Shown in pieces: positions 1-7,379 of a stretch of DNA of 26,349 nt (positions within the stretch are counted from its first letter, which is position 1; each line of letters opens with the position of its first letter). Below the pieces are notes generated by a model. The model was not told the DNA's origin and did not search any database. It saw only the letters and a program-made list of their open reading frames with translations. Where the stretch lies: contig CAZNSG010000094.1 of NCBI GenBank assembly GCA_964575715.1, positions 1 through 26,349 on the forward strand, given 5' to 3'. Source of the stretch: PNAI01 sp964575715 (GTDB taxonomy: Bacteria > Pseudomonadota > Alphaproteobacteria > Rhizobiales > Xanthobacteraceae). A program made the translations under genes and the position numbers.

Positions 1-1
1 C

Positions 2-280
2 CAGTTCATCAACCACGGCCATATCAAGTTGAACGGCAAGCGCGCCAACATCGCCAGCATGCGCATCAAGGTTGGCGATGTGGTCGAGGTCAAGGAAAAG
101 TCCCGGCAGATGGCGCTCGTGCTCGAAGCGGTGGCGCTGGCCGAGCGCGACGTGCCCGAATATGTCGAAGCCGACCACAGCAAGATGACGGCGAAGCTCA
201 CCCGCATCCCCACGCTCGGCGAGGTGCCCTACCCGGTCATGATGGAACCGCACCTGGTGGTAGAATATTACTCACGCTGA
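2..280 (+). CDS. rpsD: 30S ribosomal protein S4, C-terminal part (cut by the window's left edge)
   Basis: This is the last 92 residues of ribosomal protein S4, a primary 16S rRNA-binding protein of the small subunit. The reading frame is open from base 2, so the gene starts outside the window; the TTG and ATG codons inside are not its start. The S4 RNA-binding fold shows as the stretch around NHGHIKLNGKRANIASMRIK followed by VGDVVEVKEKS. The alphaproteobacterial tail is also present: ERDVPEYVEADHSKMTAK, then LGEVPYPVMMEPHLVVEYYSR in part. The gene ends in TGA. Downstream, 7-bp complementary arms (agcctgc/gcaggct) around 320-345 could form a weak terminator, but no clean T run follows. Confidence 0.97.
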   Translation, partial: QFINHGHIKLNGKRANIASMRIKVGDVVEVKEKSRQMALVLEAVALAERDVPEYVEADHSKMTAKLTRIPTLGEVPYPVMMEPHLVVEYYSR

Positions 281-438
281 TAGAGAATCACCCACCGGCG
301 AAGGCGGCCCCGCGCCGGCGACAGCCTGCATATTTTTCGCGCAGGCTCGGGGGGACCCCTCGAAATGGCCGAAATCCCGCGGCCAAATGTGGCGTAATTC
401 CTGCGTTCTAGCGTATCGGCTTGCTCGGAGGCACAATA

Positions 439-457
439 TTTAGTAATTATTAACCAT
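439..457 (+). promoter_or_regulatory. Candidate CtrA-type site upstream of the first small membrane protein
   Basis: The sequence reads TTTA, seven bases, then TTAACCAT. The CtrA cell-cycle regulator of alphaproteobacteria binds TTAA-N7-TTAA, and TTAACCAT is its extended half-site. One base of the first half-site is off. The site lies in an AT-rich island in otherwise GC-rich DNA, 50 bp before the ATG at 507. A loose promoter (TTGCTC at 421, 17 bp, TAATTA at 444) overlaps it. This is a motif match only. Confidence 0.35.
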
Positions 458-506
458 TGTAGGTTGATTTTGGTCAGCGCGTATTCGCGAAAAGGGAGAT
501 TCTCTC

Positions 507-740
507 ATGAACGGTTTGACTACGATTAAATCCTGGATTGGCGCGTTGACTGAAGTCAGTCTCATGTTGCTCGCACTGGGCATCACACTGGCGCTGCTGG
601 CTGGACCGTCGGTACCATTCCTCGGCGACGTGACCGGCAACATCGTCAAGCTAGTCGCGCAACTCGGATCCAATGGCATCGTCGGCTTGATCGCTCTCGG
701 CGTCATTGTCTGGCTGTTCTCCAAGCGCAACATCGCCTGA
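507..740 (+). CDS. Small two-helix membrane protein, copy 1 of a tandem pair
   Basis: A 77-residue protein with two hydrophobic helices (about residues 17-33 and 56-72) joined by a short loop containing VPFLGDVTGNIVKLVAQLG, and a basic end, FSKRNIA. I do not recognise a named function. The start is well supported by AAAAGGGAG a few bases upstream. The next gene (856-1089) encodes a protein of exactly the same length and plan, with matching segments such as FLGDVTGNIVKL against FVTSVADNVMKF, so the two look like diverged duplicates. It could be a small inner-membrane regulatory or stress subunit; that is inference. There is no signal-peptidase site, so both helices probably stay in the inner membrane. 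Confidence 0.8.
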   Translation: MNGLTTIKSWIGALTEVSLMLLALGITLALLAGPSVPFLGDVTGNIVKLVAQLGSNGIVGLIALGVIVWLFSKRNIA

Positions 741-756
741 CCAGACGAGAAGGCCG

Positions 757-791
757 ATTGCCGTCTTTGCTAGGCGTGCACGTACGGCAAT
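757..791 (+). terminator. Stem-loop after the first small membrane protein
   Basis: Perfect 8-bp arms, attgccgt (757-764) and acggcaat (784-791), enclose a 19-base loop, starting 16 bp after the stop codon. TTGCTTG follows, which is a poor T tract. It may protect the 3' end or partly stop transcription. Confidence 0.3.
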
Positions 792-809
792 TGCTTGAAA
801 GACGAATTC

Positions 810-834
810 AGGTGGGGAGCGCGGCTCCCCACCT
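810..834 (+). terminator. Strong GC-rich hairpin between the paralogous membrane-protein genes
   Basis: An 11-bp perfect stem, aggtggggagc (810-820) with gctccccacct (824-834), closes a 3-base loop. No T run follows, and the hairpin ends 21 bp before the ATG at 856, just ahead of that gene's weak AGGA ribosome site. It could be a terminator, an mRNA-stability element, or an attenuator that lowers expression of the second copy. Confidence 0.45.
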
Positions 835-855
835 GCTCATCCAGGATGGATCGCC

Positions 856-1089
856 ATGCCTATCATTGAAAACGTCAGACGGTTTCTCTGGCTCTTTATC
901 GAGCTGGGATTTCTTTCGATTTTGTCGGTTATCCTGATCTATTTGATTTTAGGCGATAATTCCGGTGTTTTCGTCACATCGGTCGCCGACAATGTGATGA
1001 AATTTGCCGATGGTGTACCCACACCGAGCTTGATTGGGCTCACCGTGATCGTTGCGATTATCTACCTGATCGTAAACCGCCTCAAATAG
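856..1089 (+). CDS. Small two-helix membrane protein, copy 2 of a tandem pair
   Basis: A 77-residue protein with hydrophobic segments at about residues 10-32 and 57-73, separated by a loop containing SGVFVTSVADNVMKFADGV and ending in the basic NRLK. Function unknown. Length, helix spacing and loop layout match the protein at 507-740, supporting an old local duplication; identity is low and lies mostly in the loop and second helix. The ribosome site is weak (AGGA about 10 bp before ATG) and a strong hairpin lies just upstream, so it may be expressed less than copy 1. Base composition is more AT-rich than the housekeeping genes nearby. Confidence 0.75.
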   Translation: MPIIENVRRFLWLFIELGFLSILSVILIYLILGDNSGVFVTSVADNVMKFADGVPTPSLIGLTVIVAIIYLIVNRLK

Positions 1090-1104
1090 GCTTAGCGGCA
1101 ACGA

Positions 1105-1119
1105 GCCCGAAACTCGGGC
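1105..1119. terminator. Short hairpin between convergent genes
   Basis: gcccga (1105-1110) pairs with tcgggc (1114-1119) across a 3-base loop, 15 bp after the second small membrane-protein gene and facing the 3' end of grxD. The stem is short and there is no clear T run, so this is weak. Confidence 0.25.
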
Positions 1120-1178
1120 ACCCGCGGTAGTTTCCTAGATCATCGATCGGAATTGCGACCGGCCCGCATGCGCGCGCA

Positions 1179-1517
1179 TCACGCTTGCGCGCTCTCCTTC
1201 ACCGCCACGCCCTTCTCCTTCAAGAGCGTCAGCAATTCGCCGGCCTGGAACATCTCGCGGATGATGTCGCAGCCTCCGACGAACTCGCCCTTGACGTAGA
1301 GCTGCGGGATGGTCGGCCAGTTCGAATAGGATTTAATTCCTTGGCGCAGGTCGTCGGACCCGAGCACGTCGAGCCCTTTGTAGGACACGCCGAGATGATC
1401 GAGAATCTGCACCACCTGGCCGGAGAACCCGCACATGGGGGCCTGCGGGGTGCCTTTCATGAACAGCACCACGTCGTTGCGCTTGACCTCGTTTTCGATG
1501 AATTGCTCGATAGCCAT
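1179..1517 (-). CDS. grxD: Monothiol glutaredoxin (Grx4/GrxD family)
   Basis: A 112-residue single-domain CGFS glutaredoxin. The active-site motif C29-G-F-S32 follows VVLFMKGTPQAPM, and the glutathione-binding WPTIPQLYV and GGCDI segments are both present. Proteins of this family bind a [2Fe-2S] cluster between two monomers with glutathione and work in iron-sulfur delivery and iron sensing, usually with a BolA partner. The bolA gene lies directly upstream on the same strand, 51 bp away, which fits that partnership. The start is supported by GAGG eight bases before ATG. The short C-terminal tail KEKGVAVKESAQA is common in rhizobial members. Confidence 0.96.
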   Translation of the reverse strand: MAIEQFIENEVKRNDVVLFMKGTPQAPMCGFSGQVVQILDHLGVSYKGLDVLGSDDLRQGIKSYSNWPTIPQLYVKGEFVGGCDIIREMFQAGELLTLLKEKGVAVKESAQA

Positions 1518-1568
1518 TGATTAATCCTCATTGCGAAGCGTGACAGCCCGCATCATGCTCGCTTCAAA

Positions 1569-1805
1569 CTACTTCTCCGGCGTTCCGGTCTGCAAGGCAA
1601 GGGCGTGCAGCACCCCTCCCATTTGGGCCTTCAGGGCCTCGTACACAAGCTGGTGCTGCTGCACGCGCGACTTGCCCCGGAATGATTCGGCAACCACGGT
1701 GGCGGCATAATGGTCGCCGTCGCCGGCAAGATCGCGGATCGTCACCTCGGCGTCCGGAATGCGGCTCTTGATCAGCCGCTCGATCTCGCGTGCATCCATC
1801 GGCAT
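1569..1805 (-). CDS. bolA: BolA family protein
   Basis: A 78-residue BolA-like protein starting MPMDAREIERLIKSRIPDAE. The conserved core includes the AEVTI strand, the DHYAATVVAESFRGKS region, and the H-Q-V-Y-A-L pattern near the end. BolA proteins form [2Fe-2S] complexes with CGFS glutaredoxins, and here grxD follows immediately. I chose the ATG at 1805 because AGAAGG lies 8 bp upstream and a longer reading would run into purL; an ATG at 1799 is a weaker alternative. It begins 17 bp after the purL stop, so the two are probably cotranscribed. Confidence 0.93.
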   Translation of the reverse strand: MPMDAREIERLIKSRIPDAEVTIRDLAGDGDHYAATVVAESFRGKSRVQQHQLVYEALKAQMGGVLHALALQTGTPEK

Positions 1806-1822
1806 TGGGCCGACCTTCTGTT

Positions 1823-4051
1823 CTACGCCGGCCCGCCCGCCATGTATCCGGGCAGCCAACCTTCGAAGATCTCGCTTAAGTCTACTATCAGAATGGGGCG
1901 CTCCCCCGGCACCGTCAATACGTCGCCGCCGGTGGAACCCAGCCGAGCCAACGCTACACCGGCCTTGATTGCATTGGCGTTAACCGCCGCCACCTTGGCC
2001 TCATCCACCGTAACGACATAACGGCCCTGATCTTCGCCGAACCAAAAGGCGTGGGCGGCCAGATTCGGCATGACGTTAAATTCCGCTCCGATCTTCGATG
2101 CCATCGCCATCTCGGCGAGCGCCACCAAAAGCCCGCCGTCGGAGACATCGTGAACCGCGCTCGCCACGCCATCCCGGATGAGCGCGCGCACAAAATCGCC
2201 GTTCTTGCGCTCCGCCGCGAGATCGACCGGCGGCGGCGCGCCCGCTTCGCGCCCGCAGATCTCGCGCAAGTACAGCGACTGGCCGAGCCAGCCTTCAGTC
2301 GTACCGATGAGCAGGATCGCCTCGCCGCTGCGCTTGAAAGCGAGTGTCGCCGCGCGGGTGAAATCGTCGATGAGGCCTACGCCGCCGATGGTCGGCGTCG
2401 GCAGGATCGCGCGGCCAGTCTCTTCTCCCGCAACCTTGGTTTCGTTGTAGAGCGAGACATTGCCCGACACGACGGGGAAATCGAGCGCGCGGCAGGCTTC
2501 CGCAATGCCGCGGATGCAGCCGACGAGTTGGCCCATGATCTCCGGCCGTTCCGGATTGCCAAAATTGAGATTGTCAGTCAAAGCAAGTGGCTTTGCGCCG
2601 ACTGCCGTTAGATTGCGCCAGGCTTCCGCCACCGCCTGCTTGCCGCCCTCGTACGGGTCGGCCTCGCAATAGCGCGGCGTGACGTCGGCGGTGAGCGCGA
2701 GCGCCTTCGGTCCGTCATTGACGCGCACCACGGCCGCATCGCCGCCCGGCCGCTGTACGGTGTTGCCCAGAATGACGTGGTCGTATTGCTCCCACACCCA
2801 GCGCTTGCTGCACAGATCGGGCGAGCCGATGAGTTTCTCCAGCGCATCGGCGAGTGCCATCGGCGGCTTCACATCGGCAGCCTTGATGACCGGCGCCTTT
2901 GGCGTTTCCGTGAACGGGCGATGGTAGACCGGCGCTTCGTCGCCCAGCTCCTTGATCGGCAGATCCGCCATGACCGCGCCGCCGTGCTTGACGATGAAGC
3001 GCTTGCTCGTCGTGGTTTCGCCCACCACGGCAAAGTCGAGACCCCATTTGCGGAAGATCGCCTCGGCCTCTTTCTCCTTCTCGGGCTTGAGCACCATGAG
3101 CATGCGCTCCTGGCTCTCCGAGAGCATCATCTCGTAGGCGCTCATGCCCAATTCCCGGCACGGCACCTTATCGAGATCGAGCGTGACGCCGAGATCGCCC
3201 TTGGCGCCCATCTCGACCGCCGAACACGTCAAACCCGCCGCACCCATGTCCTGGATTGCAATCACGCAATCCTTCGCCATGATTTCCAGGCACGCTTCGA
3301 GCAGCAGCTTTTCCGAAAACGGATCGCCGACCTGCACCGTTGGCCGCATTTCCTCCGCGCCATCGCCGAATTCGGCCGAGGCCATGCTGACGCCGTGAAT
3401 GCCGTCGCGCCCGGTTTTCGAGCCGAGATAGACGATCGGCATACCGACGCCGCTCGCCTTGGCGTAGAAAATCCTGTCAGCGTCGGCCAGACCCACCGCC
3501 ATGGCGTTGACCAGGTTGTTGCCGTTATAGCGCGCGTGAAAACGCACCTGCCCGCCGACCGTCGGAACTCCAAAAGAATTGCCGTAGCCACCGATGCCCG
3601 CCACCACGCCGGACACCAGATGCCGGGTCTTCGGATGGCTCGGCTCGCCGAAGCTCAGCGCATCCAGGCACGCGATCGGCCGCGCACCCATGGTGAAGAC
3701 ATCGCGCAGGATTCCGCCCACGCCGGTCGCGGCACCCTGATAGGGCTCGATGAAGCTCGGATGATTGTGGCTTTCCATCTTGAACACCACCGCCAGCCCG
3801 TCGCCGATGTCGATAACGCCGGCGTTCTCGCCTGGCCCCTGGATCACGCAACGGCCTGTGGTGGGGAGCCCGCGCAGATGGACCTTCGAGGACTTGTACG
3901 AGCAATGCTCGTTCCACATGGCCGAGAAGATGCCGAGCTCGGTGAAGTTCGGCGCACGCCCGATGAGCTTGAGGATGCGCTCATACTCGTCCGGTTTGAG
4001 GCCATGTTCGGCCACCAGCTCGGGGGTGATGCGAGGTTCGTTGGAGATCAC
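1823..4051 (-). CDS. purL: Phosphoribosylformylglycinamidine synthase subunit PurL
   Basis: A 742-residue small-type PurL, the ATP-dependent synthetase subunit that makes FGAM from FGAR in purine synthesis, working with PurS and the glutaminase PurQ. Signature segments include SAMWNEHCSYKSSK near residue 45, MESHNHPSFIEPYQGAATG, DVFTMGARPIA, the internal repeat VQRPGGDAAVVRV, and AVHDVSDGGLLVAL near residue 630. The length is right for the separate-subunit form of alphaproteobacteria. The first codon is GTG without a strong ribosome site, so the start is a little uncertain. It lies 170 bp after purQ, separated from it by a palindromic repeat, and is followed by bolA. Confidence 0.98.
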   Translation of the reverse strand: MISNEPRITPELVAEHGLKPDEYERILKLIGRAPNFTELGIFSAMWNEHCSYKSSKVHLRGLPTTGRCVIQGPGENAGVIDIGDGLAVVFKMESHNHPSFIEPYQGAATGVGGILRDVFTMGARPIACLDALSFGEPSHPKTRHLVSGVVAGIGGYGNSFGVPTVGGQVRFHARYNGNNLVNAMAVGLADADRIFYAKASGVGMPIVYLGSKTGRDGIHGVSMASAEFGDGAEEMRPTVQVGDPFSEKLLLEACLEIMAKDCVIAIQDMGAAGLTCSAVEMGAKGDLGVTLDLDKVPCRELGMSAYEMMLSESQERMLMVLKPEKEKEAEAIFRKWGLDFAVVGETTTSKRFIVKHGGAVMADLPIKELGDEAPVYHRPFTETPKAPVIKAADVKPPMALADALEKLIGSPDLCSKRWVWEQYDHVILGNTVQRPGGDAAVVRVNDGPKALALTADVTPRYCEADPYEGGKQAVAEAWRNLTAVGAKPLALTDNLNFGNPERPEIMGQLVGCIRGIAEACRALDFPVVSGNVSLYNETKVAGEETGRAILPTPTIGGVGLIDDFTRAATLAFKRSGEAILLIGTTEGWLGQSLYLREICGREAGAPPPVDLAAERKNGDFVRALIRDGVASAVHDVSDGGLLVALAEMAMASKIGAEFNVMPNLAAHAFWFGEDQGRYVVTVDEAKVAAVNANAIKAGVALARLGSTGGDVLTVPGERPILIVDLSEIFEGWLPGYMAGGPA

Positions 4052-4074
4052 GAGGGGCGGACTCAGCTCTTCTT

Positions 4075-4214
4075 ACCCTCTCCCCCTGCGGGAGAGGGTG
4101 GTTCGAGCATCGCGCAGCGATGCGAGAACCGGGTGAGGGGTCATCGTTGCCGCAAGTCCGGACCCCTCACCCGGCTCGCTACGCTCGCCACCCTCTCCCG
4201 CAAGGGGAGAGGGT
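4075..4214. repeat. Long palindromic intergenic repeat between purQ and purL
   Basis: This 140-bp element is a large imperfect inverted repeat. The outer arms are accctctcccc (4075-4085) and ggggagagggt (4204-4214); inside are the paired gggtgaggggtc and gacccctcaccc segments, and each arm carries its own hairpin. A copy with the same architecture lies at 26082-26225 and a solo end hairpin at 13095-13122. It sits inside the pur operon, so transcripts would fold into a long stem there. Confidence 0.85.
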
Positions 4215-4221
4215 ACTCCGT

Positions 4222-4923
4222 CTATGCCGCCCGCTTGAAGTGATCCATCAGCCCCGCGAACAGCCCGCGCCCGTCCGTAGGACCGATGCTGGCTTCCACG
4301 TGATTTTCCGGATGCGGCATCATTCCGCACACATTGCCGCGCTCGTTGAGGATTCCGGCGATGGCATGGGTCGCGCCATTGATGTTCCAGCGCGGATCGA
4401 GCCTGCCGTCGGGCGCGACATAACGAAAGAGTACGCGGCCCTCGCCTTCGAGCCGGGCGATGGTCCCGGCATCGGCGACAAAATTGCCCTCGCCATGCGC
4501 GACCGGCACGCGGATCACTTGCCCCGCATGATAGCCGCGCGTGAACGGCGTATCCGCGCGCTCCACTTTTAAATAGGCATCCTTGCAGACGAATTTGAGC
4601 GCGGCATTGCGCATCAGCACGCCCGGCAGCAAACCGGACTCGCACAAGATCTGAAATCCGTTACAGACGCCGAGCACCAGCCCGCCGCTGCCCGCATGGG
4701 TGCGCACCGCCGCCATGATGGGGCTGCGCGCCGCAATCGCCCCGCAGCGCAGATAATCGCCGTAGGAAAAGCCGCCGGGGATCACTACGAGTTCGGTGCC
4801 GGCCGGCAACGCGCTCTCGGCGTGCCACACCATCGCCGGCTCAGCCCCCGAGATCAGCTTGAGCGTGCGCGCCATGTCGCGCTCGCGATTGATGCCGGGA
4901 AAGACCAGGACGGCGGATTTCAT
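4222..4923 (-). CDS. purQ: Phosphoribosylformylglycinamidine synthase, glutaminase subunit PurQ
   Basis: A 233-residue class I glutamine amidotransferase that supplies ammonia to PurL. The start MKSAVLVFPGINRERD is the usual PurQ N-terminus; a longer upstream reading would overlap the preceding gene. The nucleophile is C87 in LGVCNGFQ, and the rest of the triad is H204 and E206 in MMPHPEN. The oxyanion region PGGFSYGDYLRCGAIAA is intact. It begins 16 bp after the secreted cysteine protein gene, so the two are probably cotranscribed. GGAAGTGG just before ATG is a plausible ribosome site. Confidence 0.97.
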   Translation of the reverse strand: MKSAVLVFPGINRERDMARTLKLISGAEPAMVWHAESALPAGTELVVIPGGFSYGDYLRCGAIAARSPIMAAVRTHAGSGGLVLGVCNGFQILCESGLLPGVLMRNAALKFVCKDAYLKVERADTPFTRGYHAGQVIRVPVAHGEGNFVADAGTIARLEGEGRVLFRYVAPDGRLDPRWNINGATHAIAGILNERGNVCGMMPHPENHVEASIGPTDGRGLFAGLMDHFKRAA

Positions 4924-4939
4924 GCCACCACTTCCGGCG

Positions 4940-5482
4940 CTATCTGCCGCTCGCACCCAGGATGACATCGGCAAATTTACTCATGTTCTCTTCCGCACTC
5001 TCGGCGCTTCGCGCCAGGGAATAGAATGTGATCGTGCCCTTTCCGTTGCCGATAACCCGCGACGAAACATAATTCACCACGCCATCGCAATTGCACTCGT
5101 AGACCATGGACCAACCCGGATTCCTCCCGGTCTGAACTGTGAAGCGCAAAAGCATGATCTGATCGCCCTGCGATCTGCGATATGACGCCGCCAATTTCTC
5201 CGCCCATTCACGATTGATCATGCCCGACTTGATTTGGTCCGCCATCGCCGGATTCGCAGGTCCCAGATTAAAGGCGACATGCGCGGGCTGACCGCAGCTC
5301 TCGCGCACACAATCAACCGTCAATCCACTTTGCGACTTTTCGCGTCGCCAGTCGGGCGGCGGAAACGCTGCGTCCAAGGCATCCGACTTGGCACCCGCCG
5401 CTCCCACGCCGACGAGCACAGTCAGGACCAGCGACACCGCGCAGGAAATTCGCACGAAAGAATTTTGCCGCTGCTCCGGCAT
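4940..5482 (-). CDS. Secreted cysteine-containing protein of unknown function, between purS and purQ
   Basis: A 180-residue protein with an N-terminal signal peptide (basic start, hydrophobic residues about 12-28, likely cut after AGA near residue 31). The mature part has four cysteines, C58, C63, C130 and C132, the last two in YECNCDG; two disulfides are likely in the periplasm. I do not recognise the family; the pattern resembles the invasion-associated/secreted proteins common in Rhizobiales, which is only a guess. The ATG lies 3 bp after the purS stop, with GGAG overlapping the purS end, and the gene ends 16 bp before purQ. It is therefore embedded in the purine operon although it has no evident purine role. 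Confidence 0.85.
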   Translation of the reverse strand: MPEQRQNSFVRISCAVSLVLTVLVGVGAAGAKSDALDAAFPPPDWRREKSQSGLTVDCVRESCGQPAHVAFNLGPANPAMADQIKSGMINREWAEKLAASYRRSQGDQIMLLRFTVQTGRNPGWSMVYECNCDGVVNYVSSRVIGNGKGTITFYSLARSAESAEENMSKFADVILGASGR

Positions 5483-5485
5483 AGT

Positions 5486-5728
5486 TTACTCCAAAAGCTC
5501 GACGCGATAATTTTCGATCACAGTATTGGCCAAGAGCCTCTCCGCCGCCTCTTTCAGCTCCGCTTCCGCACGCGTGCGGTCGGCGCCATCGAATTCGACG
5601 TCGAATACCTTGCCCTGGCGCACGCTCGCCAGCCCAATCAACCCGAGCGATTTGAGCGCGCCCTCGATCGCCTTGCCCTGCGGATCGAGGATGCCGGCCT
5701 TAAGCGTCACGATCACGCGGGCTTTCAT
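5486..5728 (-). CDS. purS: Phosphoribosylformylglycinamidine synthase subunit PurS
   Basis: An 80-residue PurS, the small structural subunit that links PurQ and PurL in the multi-subunit FGAM synthase. It starts MKARVIVTLKAGILDPQGKA and contains the family segments GALKSLGL, VRQGKVFDVEFDG and EAAERLLANTVIENYRVEL. The start is the ATG at 5728, since homologues begin at this residue; a longer in-frame version would add 20 unusual residues. Its upstream ribosome site is weak. It is followed 3 bp later by the secreted cysteine protein gene. Confidence 0.95.
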   Translation of the reverse strand: MKARVIVTLKAGILDPQGKAIEGALKSLGLIGLASVRQGKVFDVEFDGADRTRAEAELKEAAERLLANTVIENYRVELLE

Positions 5729-5880
5729 GCCGTTCAAATATTGACGAATCGCCCCGCCCGCAACGCCTGCCGGCCGAGGTTTGAACAATTATCCGCGTGC
5801 GCGGCAACTGTCCCTGCTGTCCACAGCCTGCAAAGTGGCCGCCAACGAAGGCGCACCCGTTAGCGATGGAGAACCGGGCG

Positions 5881-6648
5881 TCAGCTCTTCACCAGAACTG
5901 GCCCCGCGCCTTGCGGCCGTTCGTTCTCCGCCATGATGCCAAGCCGCTTGGCGACCTCGGTATAGGCTTCCAGCAGCCCGCCGAGATCGCGGCGGAAACG
6001 ATCCTTGTCGAGCTTTTCGTTCGACTTGATGTCCCACAGCCGGCACGAATCGGGGGAAATCTCGTCGGCCACCACGATCCTTATCAGGTCGTTTTCCCAC
6101 AACCGGCCGCATTCGATCTTGAAATCGACCAGACGGATGCCGACGCCGAGAAAAACGCCCGAGAGAAAGTCGTTGACGCGGATCGCCAGCGCCATGATGT
6201 CGTCGATTTCCGGCGGCGTAGCCCAGCCGAATGCGGTGATATGCTCCTCCGACACCATCGGATCGCCGAGCTTGTCGTTCTTGTAATAGAACTCGATGAT
6301 CGAGCGCGGCAATTGCGTGCCCTCCTCGATGCCGAGTCGCTGCGACAGCGAACCCGCGGCAACGTTGCGCACTACCACTTCCAGCGGAATGATCTCAACT
6401 TCGCGGATGAGCTGCTCGCGCATGTTGAGGCGGCGGATGAAGTGAGTTGGAACCCCGATGTCGTTGAGGTGCTGGAAAATGTATTCGGAGATCCGGTTGT
6501 TGAGGACGCCCTTGCCTTCGATCACCTCGTGCTTCTTGGCATTGAAAGCGGTCGCGTCGTCCTTGAAATGCTGGATCAGCGTTCCCGGCTCTGGGCCCTC
6601 GTAGAGGACCTTCGCCTTACCTTCGTAAATGCGGCGACGGCGGCTCAT
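5881..6648 (-). CDS. purC: SAICAR synthetase (phosphoribosylaminoimidazole-succinocarboxamide synthase)
   Basis: A 255-residue PurC, which joins CAIR and aspartate with ATP to form SAICAR. The start MSRRRRIYEGKAKVLYEG is typical; ten further in-frame residues upstream are not conserved in the family. Other signatures are the KDDATAFNA nucleotide loop, VVRNVAAGSLSQRLG, LVDFKIECG and the ADEISPDSCRLWD motif. It is the first gene of the minus-strand purine block and lies 152 bp before purS. A TATAAC on this strand at 6702-6707 could be a -10 element, but I see no good -35 partner. Confidence 0.97.
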   Translation of the reverse strand: MSRRRRIYEGKAKVLYEGPEPGTLIQHFKDDATAFNAKKHEVIEGKGVLNNRISEYIFQHLNDIGVPTHFIRRLNMREQLIREVEIIPLEVVVRNVAAGSLSQRLGIEEGTQLPRSIIEFYYKNDKLGDPMVSEEHITAFGWATPPEIDDIMALAIRVNDFLSGVFLGVGIRLVDFKIECGRLWENDLIRIVVADEISPDSCRLWDIKSNEKLDKDRFRRDLGGLLEAYTEVAKRLGIMAENERPQGAGPVLVKS

Positions 6649-6968
6649 CGGAGTGTACCGTGGTTGGTGAGTATCCATTTGATGCCGAGGTTCCAGTGTG
6701 GGTTATATGGTCCGCGGCGGCGAGACTGGAAGACGCGACTTGAAAACAGAAGGGCGCACCTCCATCCGCAAGGCGCAACCTAGCCGATCGCGGGATGCGG
6801 CACAATCGACATAGGCGCTGTTCGTTGCTCGCGCAACCCGACAAATTGACTTACCGCCGATTGCCTTGACGGACCTGACCCGTTATGCAAGGCACGATCA
6901 TTGCATTTGGCGCGTATCCGACGCACCGCCAATCAAGTTATTCCGTCGTTCAAGCTAAGAGGTGGAGT
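6649..6968. other. Divergent intergenic region between purC and the DUF1476 gene
   Basis: This 320-bp stretch holds the promoters of two divergent genes. The possible purC -10 element (TATAAC, minus strand) is at 6702-6707. TTGACT at 6846 and TTGACG at 6866 could be -35 elements for the plus strand, but neither has a convincing -10 at the right distance. No RNA gene, riboswitch or repeat is evident. Confidence 0.5.
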
Positions 6969-7292
6969 ATGACGACGTTCGACAAGCGTGAGGAAGGCTT
7001 TGAGAAGAAATTTGCTCATGACGAGGAACTGAAATTCAAGGCCAACGCGCGGCGCAATAAACTGCTTGGATTATGGGCAGCTGAAAAGCTCGGCCTTGCC
7101 GGCCCAGCCGCGGATAGCTACGCCAAGGAAGTGGTCGCTGCCGACTTCGAGGAGTCCGGCGAGGAAGATGTTTTTCGTAAAATACGCAAGGATTTCGATG
7201 CCAAGGGCGTGGCGCAATCTGACCACCAGATCCGTCGCACCATGGATGAATTGATGGAAACGGCGATCGCCCAGATCAAGACCGCCGGGTAA
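6969..7292 (+). CDS. DUF1476 protein, zeta-type inhibitor of F1-ATPase
   Basis: A 107-residue acidic, helical protein starting MTTFDKREEGFEKKFAHDEE and continuing LKFKANARRNKLLGLWAAEKLG. This is the hallmark of DUF1476, known from Paracoccus denitrificans as the zeta subunit. Its N-terminal region binds and blocks the F1 motor against ATP hydrolysis. The start at 6969 is chosen because homologues begin here and AAGAGGTGGAG precedes it at good spacing; an extension upstream to 6885 is not family-like. It is monocistronic and converges with the tRNA methyltransferase gene. Confidence 0.93.
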   Translation: MTTFDKREEGFEKKFAHDEELKFKANARRNKLLGLWAAEKLGLAGPAADSYAKEVVAADFEESGEEDVFRKIRKDFDAKGVAQSDHQIRRTMDELMETAIAQIKTAG

Positions 7293-7379
7293 GTCCGTTC
7301 GCCGCCTTTTTGCACTCCCCGCGCGCGACGCGGCCGCGCTGATCGAAGATTATATTAACAAGACCGTCTACGCGTTCCC

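Noticed and set aside
2777..4243. Plus-strand open frame opposite purL (488 codons)
   Set aside because: Antisense to conserved purL and running through a palindromic repeat; composition is that of a shadow frame.
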